Shown: piece by piece, positions 57,240 through 64,000 of the stretch
How positions within the stretch are numbered: position 1 is the stretch's first letter
Layout of the letters: every line of letters begins with the position of its first letter
DNA from: Platanthera guangdongensis
Taxonomy: Eukaryota > Streptophyta > Magnoliopsida > Asparagales > Orchidaceae
Assembly: GCA_039583875.1 (NCBI GenBank)
Contig: CM077158.1
Coordinates: 123,067,900 to 123,131,899, forward strand
Direction of reading: 5' to 3'
DNA: 64,000 nt
Notes under the pieces: generated by a model
What the model saw: the letters and a program-made list of their open reading frames with translations, nothing else
Databases searched by the model: none
Told to the model about the DNA's origin: nothing
Translations under genes and position numbers: made by a program

Positions 57240-58640
57240 TGGAAGTGGTTGACGGGACAGGCCGGGCGGCCTGGGGCGGACAGCTTTGGCGGACTAGGCG
57301 GACTGTGATGTGCGGCCTGGTGGTAGGTCTAGTGGAAAGCCGGCTGTCTTCTGAGCGGGTTGTTTGCATGGAGTCCGCGGACTATGCGGCCTGGTTTCTG
57401 CGGATAAGGTGTTTGCTGATTGGCTTTGCCAAGGAGCGGCCTGAGCAGATGGAGGCTTGCGGACTGGTGCATTGCTCAGTGGCCGCAGGTGCAAGCTTGT
57501 GCTGATAGGCGGGTTGGCTCATGTCCGCGGGAAGCTTGCGGACTGATGTGTCCGCGGTATTGGCTGTTGCGGACTGGGCTTAGAGCTTGGCTGAGGCCTT
57601 GTCGGGCTCTAGTGGCACAGCAGGTGCTTTGTTGTGGAGATCGATTGGCGGACTGGTGTTTGGAGTCTGGGAGGAGGCTGCTGCGTTGGACAGAAGTGCG
57701 AGGAGCTCGCGGACTGATGGTGGTCTGTGCTAGGGTGTTTGGCAGAAGGGAGTTTGCGTCCGCCATGCTCGCATTGGCCTTTGATGGTTTTGGACTTGGT
57801 CACACTTTGTGCCAAGGCCATGGTGTCCGCGGTATCCGCCAAGTCCGATGTGACCGGGCGGACTGTTGTTGTCTGCCTTTGGTCGTGGACTTGTGGCGGA
57901 TTGAGGCGTGGGTCTTGCGGACTGCCTCGGGTTGGTGCGGACTGCCATCGAAGGGGGTTGCTGTCCTGCAGTGGTTGGAGCTTTGCGAGCTGATGCCTTG
58001 TCCGCATAGCTTGGGCGGACTGGAGAGGGTTCGTCATTGGTTGCCTTGCTCCTGGCGGTTTTCCTTGGTATCCGGCTAAGTCCTTGCGGACTCGGCGGAT
58101 GGAGGTTTGCTATCGCGCGGGCTGGGGTGGTGTCGCTATCTCTTGGGCGGTGACCACACTCCTCACCTTGCCTATAAATAGGACCCCCTGGCACGTCTAC
58201 AGTAACCTAAGTAACTTGAGTGAACAGTAAGTTGGGTTGAGCGAAGTGCTGCGGTCTCTGTTTGTCAGTCCTCGCGGATTGATTCAGTGCTGACGTTTGC
58301 TTTGTGCAGGTCGCGCGGGTAACTTCAAGGAGCCAGGAGTTTGGCTGTGACTTCGGTCAAGGACTTGGAAGTGTGCGGTCTCTGCGGACTCAGCAGGAGG
58401 TCGCTCTGCGGCTTGTCAGTTCTGCTTCATCCTTGCCAGCTTCAATAACCTGTCCGCCGGTTTCAGGCGGGTAGGGGTGTTCCTCAGTTCAGGTTCAGCA
58501 GGAGACGAATAACGGTGTGTCCGCGCGGCCTCGCGGCTTCGGCGGACTCCGTGGTGATTCGGCGAACTGCAGCTAAGTGCGGGCGATCTCAGCGGACTCG
58601 GCGACCTCGCGGTCTCGGCGGACTCCGGTGCTGTCCGCCC
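57240..58640. repeat. GCGGACT / AGTCCGC array in I 5' LTR
   Basis: Dozens of GCGGACT words, some as perfect GTCCGCGGAC palindromes (for example 57371-57380), often extended to TTGCGGACTGG. The long open frames on both strands here come from this GC-rich repetition. Confidence 0.92.
58173..58180 (+). promoter_or_regulatory. TATA box, I 5' LTR
   Basis: CCTATAAATAGGACCCC, identical in core to the H LTR. Confidence 0.65.
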
Positions 58641-58878
58641 GGCTTGTTTTTTGGTGCTTTCTGTTTACAGCTGTTATACTAGCGAAATCATGTCTCGCTA
58701 TGTATGCCTCGGATTGTAAAGAAATGAATGTATAAAAGACCTGCTTGTGCTTCCATTGTTTGTTGGGTGTAACCTTTGATCCTTGGTTTCCGCTGGTTCA
58801 ACGTGAGAACTAGGTAGTTCCGAAGATATTAATTTGGCGTTTGGGCTATCTTGCTGACCACGTTGAGAAAATTTAACA

Positions 58879-58894
58879 TGGTATCAGAGGCAGG
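58879..58894 (+). other. Primer binding site of element I
   Basis: TGGTATCAGAGGCAGG, directly after the LTR; tRNA-iMet type. Confidence 0.93.
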
Positions 58895-59010
58895 TTCCTG
58901 AGGTTCAGTTGCGTGAGCGGAAGTCAGCCAGTGTTGTTACTCAGTGATTGAGTGGTGATCAACCTGTGTTGTTGCTCGGAGCTTCTGAAAGGTTGCCAAT
59001 AGGTGTTGCA

Positions 59011-59871
59011 ATGGAAGGAAGTTTTGCAAGAGGTCTGGGCATTGAACTCTTAACGCCGACTAACTTCACGAAGTGGAAGTCGTGCATGAAGAGTTATCTT
59101 CTTGGCGAGGAGCTGTGGGAAGTCGTCGGTGGTGACGACAGACAGGAAGTGACTGCTGCGTTCGGTACTGCTGAACAGGTTAGGCTCTGGAAAAGAACAA
59201 ATGCTAAGGCGGAGTTCATTCTGAAGAGAGCCGTGTCTCCGGAACTGTTTGATCACATTGTTGGGTGTGAGTCAGCTGCTGATATTTGGACAACCATTGA
59301 TGAGTTGTTCAATAGGAAGAATGTGGCGCGGCTTCAGTTCCTGGAGAATGAGTTGGCCAGGGCAACTCAGGGAGACCTTTCCATCTCCAAGTACTTCTTA
59401 AATATGAAGAGCTTGTGTGCTGAGCTGTCGGCACTGGATCCTGATGAGCCTATCTCTGAGGCAAAGATGAAAAGGCACATTATCCGCGGCTTGCAGAAGG
59501 AGTATGTGGCATTTGTAACATCTGTTCAAGGGTGGGCTACTCAGCCGTCGTTGCTGGAGCTGGAGAATCTGCTTGCCTCGCAGGATAGCTTAGCAAGGCA
59601 GATGGCTGGAGTGAACCTAAATCAGGAAGGCATCGAAGCTCTCTTCTCAGGCAAGAAGAAAGGATGGGAAGGGAAGAAGAAGAAGAAGGTGCAGGTCGTT
59701 GGTGAGAAGGAGACTTCAATTTCATATCCACCGGAGAGGAGCAATGCTCCTAAGGACTGGAAGAAGAATCTGAAGTGCTACCGGTGTGATCAGCGAGGGC
59801 ACTTCAAGTGGGACTGCAAGGTCAAACTGCAGCCTGGGCATGCTGCGGGAAAGGAGGAAGCTTGCTCGTGA
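59011..59871 (+). CDS. gag of element I
   Basis: 286 codons from ATG 59011 to TGA 59869-59871. UBN2-type capsid (NFTKWKSCMKSYLLG, WKRTNAKAEFIL, HIVGCESAADIWTTI, about residues 15-200), a Lys-rich stretch (KKKGWEGKKKKK), then CCHC knuckle CYRCDQRGHFKWDC near the end. The ATG was preferred over upstream alternative codons because the conserved capsid begins right after it. The frame is clean. The TGA is followed in the same frame by protease, so it may be a single nonsense change or a regulated stop; one C-to-T change from CGA would create it. Confidence 0.88.
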   Translation: MEGSFARGLGIELLTPTNFTKWKSCMKSYLLGEELWEVVGGDDRQEVTAAFGTAEQVRLWKRTNAKAEFILKRAVSPELFDHIVGCESAADIWTTIDELFNRKNVARLQFLENELARATQGDLSISKYFLNMKSLCAELSALDPDEPISEAKMKRHIIRGLQKEYVAFVTSVQGWATQPSLLELENLLASQDSLARQMAGVNLNQEGIEALFSGKKKGWEGKKKKKVQVVGEKETSISYPPERSNAPKDWKKNLKCYRCDQRGHFKWDCKVKLQPGHAAGKEEACS

Positions 59872-62800
59872 AGTGAACAAGCAGGATGGGGTGAAGCTTT
59901 TATGACGGGCACTTGTGTCCGGGCCTTGTCTGTTGAGGACTTCAACAGCGAGTGGATCGTGGACTTCGGGTGTGGTCATCACCTCACCGGAGACAAATCG
60001 AAGTTCACCTCCATACAGGCTTACTCAGGTAATGAAGCTATTATCACTACTGATAATACTGTTTATGCAGTAGAGAAAGACAGGGTCGTGTCTTTGGGTA
60101 GTGATCAGGGGCCACTCACGTTAAGGAGTGTGTATCACGTGCCGGGCATGAAGAAGAACCTCTTCTCGGTGATCAATGCGGTGGACGCTGGGTATCACAT
60201 TCTGTTTGGGCCAACAGACGTGAGGTTCCTTCACAATGTATCAGCGGTGAAGGCTGATGTTGCTCATGTTGGGAGGAGGGTGAAGAACTTGTTTGTTCTT
60301 TCCACCAGTGCTTATGTTGATAGAATGAGGGCCAATGATAGCGCTGTTATCTGGCATGAGAGGCTGGGGCATGTTGGCATGGACAAGCTGAAGGCTATGG
60401 CTAGTAGAAGTTTGGTGAGGGGGTTGTCGAAGTTGTCCTCCTTTGGTGATGGGCATGTTTGTGCGGCTGTCAATACGGTAAGGCACATCGCCTTCCGTTT
60501 GATAAATCACAAACAAGAAGCAAGAAACCATTGGAGTGTATTCATGGCGACCTGATGGGACCGACGGTTATTGACAGCCTTGGTGGAAGCAGATACATGC
60601 TTATCTTGGTTGATGACTACTCAAGGTATACTTGGGTGTACTTCTTAAAGGAGAAGTCGGAAGCCTTCCGTTTGTTCGTGGAGTTCAAGGAGTTGGTAGA
60701 AGGCCGGCTTGGCTTGCGGGTTAAGAAGCTTAGAACTGATAACGGGGGTGAATTTGTTTCCTCCGAGTTTCTAACTTCTGCAGGAAGCACGGGATCTAAC
60801 GAGAGCTTACTTGTGCTCACACTCCACAACAAAATGGGGTAGCGGAGCAGAAGATCCGTCATCTGACGGAGACCTGCAAATGCTGGCTTCATGCGAAAGA
60901 TATCCTAAGGTCCTTTTGGGCGGAGGGAATGTCTTGTGCTGCTTATGTTATCAACCGGATGCCACTCAGCCCTATCAACATGAAGACTCCTATTGAGCTG
61001 TTGCTGAAGGAGAAGCCGAGTGTGGGACACCTTAGGGTGTTCGGTTCAACTTGCTACGTGCATGTCCCGGATACTTCACGGACAAAGATGGATGCGAAGG
61101 CAAGGAAACTTGTCTTTGTTGGCTATGATGAGCGGAAGAAGGGATGGAAATGCATGGACCCTGTGACGAAGAAGTTCGTGGTGTAAAGAGACGTTGTCTT
61201 TGACGAGCTGACGTCATATGGAGGTGGCTCGGTGGAGCTAACCGGAAGTAGCAAGGTTGATGAAGCACCGGTGGTGGTTGCTGAAGGCTTGGAAGAGGAG
61301 CTTGCTGTTTCACCAGCAGCTCCTGTTGCTTCGAACTCCGAGGCTGAGCCTTCTGGCTCAGGAAGCAGGGGGAGCACTGCTCAATGCTTGCCCCAGGTAG
61401 GAGTGGAGCCCGAAGAAGCAACGGAAGCCATGAGCAAGGAGCCGTGTCTTCGGAGATCGAAGAGGGTGGTTAAGCCACCAGCTCGGTACTGTGATGGGAA
61501 TGCAGTGAGCTTTGTCTCCTGCTTCTTTGCATGTCCTCTGGATGAGCGAGAGCCTGCAAACTTCAACGAGGCCACTGGAGTGAAGGAGTGGGAAGGTGCC
61601 ATGAAAGAAGAGATTGATGCTCTGAAGAAGAATGAAACCTGGGACCTTGTGCCCAAGGTTGATGACATTACTCCAGTTACTTGCAAGTGGGTGTATAAGT
61701 TGAAGAAGAAGGCTGATAGGAGCATTGATCGTTTCAAGACTCGCCTGGTCGCTAGAGGATTCTCACAGCAGTATGGAGAAGACTATGAGGAGACATTCAG
61801 TCCAGTTGCGAAGATGACTTCTGTAAGAGTGATGATCGCCTTGGCTGCTAGCAAGGGATGGAGGTTATGGCAACTCGATGTGAAGAATGCCTTTCTTTAT
61901 GGAGAGATTGACAAGGACATCTTCATGGATCAGCCGCTTGGTTTTGTCTCTGAAAAGCATCCGGACTATGTCTGCAAACTCAGGAAGGCTCTCTATGGGT
62001 TGAAGCAAGCTCCTAGAGCTTGGTATGGGAAGATTGTAGAGTACTTGCAATTCTGTGGATACCTTGCTTCCAACTCGGATTCAAACTTGTTCGTCAAGAA
62101 GAAGGGAGAGCTACGAGTCTTGGACCTGCTGTATGTGGATGACATGATCATCACAGGGAATTCGGAGGAGGAAGTAGCAAGGCTCAGAGCTGAGCTTGCT
62201 ATACGCTTCGAGATGAAAGACTTGGGAGAGTTACATCACTTTCTCGGTCTGGAAGTGGAGAGGAAGGAGTGCGGGGTTCTCATTAGCCAGAAAGGGTATG
62301 CTGATCGCATTGTGAAGCGGTTTGGCATGGGCGAAGGGAAGAAGTGCTCTACTCCACTGGAATCTGGGCTGAAGCTTCGACGAGATGAGGGAAGGGTTCT
62401 TCATGATCCCTTGGTGTTCAGGGCTTTTGTTGCGAGCTTGATTTATCTGACGATTAAAAGGCCGGATATAGCTTATGCTGTTGGCCGAGTAAGTCGGTAT
62501 ATGGCTGAACCAAGGCAATCTCATCTAGTGGCGGCAAAGGGAATTCTGAAGTATGTCAAGGCTTCTTCTGACATGGGACTCCTCTATAGAAGGGACACGG
62601 AGATTGCGTTGCTCGGGTACACGGATGCTGACTATGGCGGTGATTCAGATGATCGAAGGTCTACTTCAGGTAATGTGTTCACTTGCGGTTCAGCTAGCAT
62701 CTCGTGGTGTAGCAAGAAGCAGGACTCGGTGTCAGTTTTAACCACGGAGGTGGAGTATAAGGCTTCGGCCTTGGCTGCTCGGGAAGCCGTTTGGTTGAGG

Positions 62801-63097
62801 AGGCTTATAGAGGATGTTCATGAAGAAGTGCAAGGGCTTACTTTACTCCGGGGTGACAATGATAGTGCTCTCAAACTGGTTAACAATCCAGTGTGTCATG
62901 CCAGGACCAAGCATATAGAGTTTGATCACCACTTCATCAGGGAGAAGGTGTTGGAAGGATCTCTGTTGGTTGGACATGTTTAGAGTGAAGATAATCTTGC
63001 TGACATCTTCACGAAGCCACTGTCGAAGGGGCCCTTTGAGCGCTTGCGCAGCTTGCTGGGCTTGGTCACCATTTCCCACTTCAACGGGGAGTGTTGA
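59872..63097 (+). pseudogene. pol of element I (PR-IN-RT-RNase H), lightly damaged
   Basis: Protease WIVDFGCGHHLTGD: the catalytic triad D-S/T-G reads D-F-G, a probable loss of function. GAG-pre-integrase IWHERLGHVG; a frameshift near 60455 splits the integrase zinc finger; core HGDLMGPT, RTDNGGEF, then frameshifts near 60790-60840 around HTPQQNGVAE; a TAA at 61184 after KKFVV; RT ([34 protein letters not shown], active site YVDDMIITG near 62131) and RNase H (DADYGGDSDDRRSTSG, SISWCSKK, VEYKA where Ala/Met is usual) in one clean frame to TAG 62981. The frame resumes to ADIFTKPLS and ends at 63097, 6 bases inside the LTR. Confidence 0.92.
63081..63091 (+). other. Polypurine tract of element I
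   Basis: CAACGGGGAG directly before TGTTGAAATTTG. It overlaps the last pol codons. Confidence 0.75.
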
Positions 63098-64000
63098 AAT
63101 TTGTGAAGTGGAAGTGGTTGACGGGACAGGCCGGGCGGCCTGGGGCGGACAGCTTTGGCGGACTAGGCGGACTGGGCGGACTGTGATGTGCGGCCTGGTG
63201 GTAGGTCTAGTGGAAAGCCGGCTGTCTTCTGAGCGGGTTGTTTGCATGGAGTCCACGCACTATGCGGCCTGGTTTCTGCGGATAGGGTGTTTGCTGATTG
63301 GCTTTGCCAAGGAGCGGCCAGAGCAGATGGAGGCTTGCGGACTGGTGCATTGCTCAGTGGCCGCAGGTGCAAGCTTGTGCTGATAGGCGGGTTGGCTCAT
63401 GTCCGCGGGAAGCTTGCGGACTGATGTGTCCGCGGTATTGGCTGTTGCGGACTGGGCTTAGAGCTTGGCTGAGGCCTTGTCGGGCTCTGGTGGCACAGCA
63501 GGTGCTTTGCTGTGGAGATCGATTGGCGGACTGGTGTTTGGAGTCCGGGAGGAGGCTGCTGCGTTGGACAGAAGTGCGAGGAGCTCACGGACTGATGGCG
63601 GTCTGTGCTAGGGTGTTTGGCGGACGGGAGATTGCGTCCGCCATGCTCGCATTGGCCTTTGATGGTTTTGGACTTGGTCACACTTTGTGCCAAGGCAATG
63701 GTGTCCGCGGTATCCGCCAAGTCCGCTGTGATCGGGAGGACTGTTGTTGTCTGCCTTTGGTCGTGGACTTGTGGCGGATTGAGGCGTGGGTCTTGCGGAC
63801 TGCCTCGGGTTGGTGCGGACTGCCATCGAAGGGGGTTGCTGTCCTGCAGTGGTTGGAGCTTTGCGAGCTGATGCCTTGTCCGCATAGCTTGGGCGGACTG
63901 GAGAGGGTTTGTCAATGGTTGCCTTGCTCCTGGAGGTTTTCATTGGTATCCGGCTAATTCCTTGCGGACTCGGCGGACGGAGGTTTGCTATCGCGCGGGC
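63092..64000 (+). repeat. 3' LTR of element I, first 909 bp
   Basis: Aligns with 57223 onward with few differences, including one extra 9-base GGCGGACTG unit near 63168-63182. The rest is off the window. The GCGGACT array runs throughout. Confidence 0.93.

Larger units (their letters stand above)
57223..58878 (+). repeat. 5' LTR of element I (1656 bp)
   Basis: TGTTGAAATTTGTGATG to GAAAATTTAACA, followed directly by the primer site. GC-rich GCGGACT array at 57240-58640, TATA box at 58173. Confidence 0.93.
57223..64000 (+). mobile_element. Ty1/copia 'element I', nearly complete, runs off the window
   Basis: 5' LTR (57223-58878), primer site, gag, pol, polypurine tract and the first 909 bases of the 3' LTR. 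The two LTRs are very similar over the shared part, so insertion is fairly recent. It inserted into the palindromic block at its left (flank TAAAT). Lesions in pol are few. Confidence 0.93.

Noticed and set aside
57239..58194. Frames up to 219 codons in the I 5' LTR, repeated at 63298-63957
   Set aside because: They are present in both LTRs because the LTRs are duplicates. The Cys/Trp/Leu-rich composition comes from the GCGGACT array; no protein family recognised.

Overview
The window is repeat DNA from a plant nuclear genome, and I see no host gene in it. Almost all of it is LTR retrotransposons, most of them nested inside one another. The plant assignment rests on a Tekay/Del-type chromovirus, several Sirevirus-like copia elements with an extra ORF after pol, a TAT/Athila-like tRNA-Asp primer site, Tourist-like MITEs, and the tRNA-iMet primer sites next to the copia LTRs. 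The species cannot be read from the sequence. The density of nesting suggests a large, repeat-rich angiosperm genome.

Layout. 1-3739: 5' part of a minus-strand Ty1/copia element (element 1) with an open gag-pol frame running off the window. It is inserted in a plus-strand Ty3/gypsy chromovirus (element A, 3740-7999: integrase, chromodomain and a long 3' LTR). 8000-19010: minus-strand Sirevirus-like element B (gag, pol, ORF3), whose left LTR is truncated. 19011-41971: remains of plus-strand copia element C. The 3' LTR of C is split by element E (21476-39906, TSD AGTCT), a pol-less, LARD-like element. The right LTR of E is in turn split by Sirevirus-like element D (26777-38499, TSD TGTAG). 41972-45930: minus-strand copia element G, broken by C on one side and by F on the other. 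45931-52806: plus-strand Sirevirus-like element F, same family as B, with its 3' end missing. 52807-54843: a minus-strand LTR with primer site (H). 54844-57222: non-LTR DNA with three related MITEs, one nested in another, and a block of palindromic repeats. 57223-64000: plus-strand copia element I, of the same LTR family as H, running off the window. The insertion order D into E into C into G is readable from target-site duplications and interrupted frames.

How the parts work. Each autonomous element shows the usual copia or gypsy order: LTR, tRNA primer site, gag with zinc knuckle, protease, integrase, reverse transcriptase, RNase H, polypurine tract, LTR. B and D have a further ORF3 (about 930 codons in D) between pol and the 3' LTR. 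Nearly all coding regions carry nonsense or frameshift lesions. Element 1 is open as far as it can be seen, and I has few lesions and closely matching LTRs.

The most striking signal is outside the coding regions. Every LTR family here carries dense arrays of short CpG-rich palindromic words, and some words are shared between unrelated lineages. TCGTCGA/TCGACGA occurs in element 1, B, C, D, E and F. GTGTCGACAC occurs in gypsy A and copia D. In B, D and F related arrays sit in two or three places per element: the LTR, the gag-protease linker (translated as Ser/Arg-rich peptide) and, where that region survives, the pol-ORF3 spacer. Two conserved splice-like signals in the Sirevirus-like elements are also worth testing: a 40-nt GT...AG segment at the gag-pol frame change, and a pyrimidine-rich acceptor just before ORF3.
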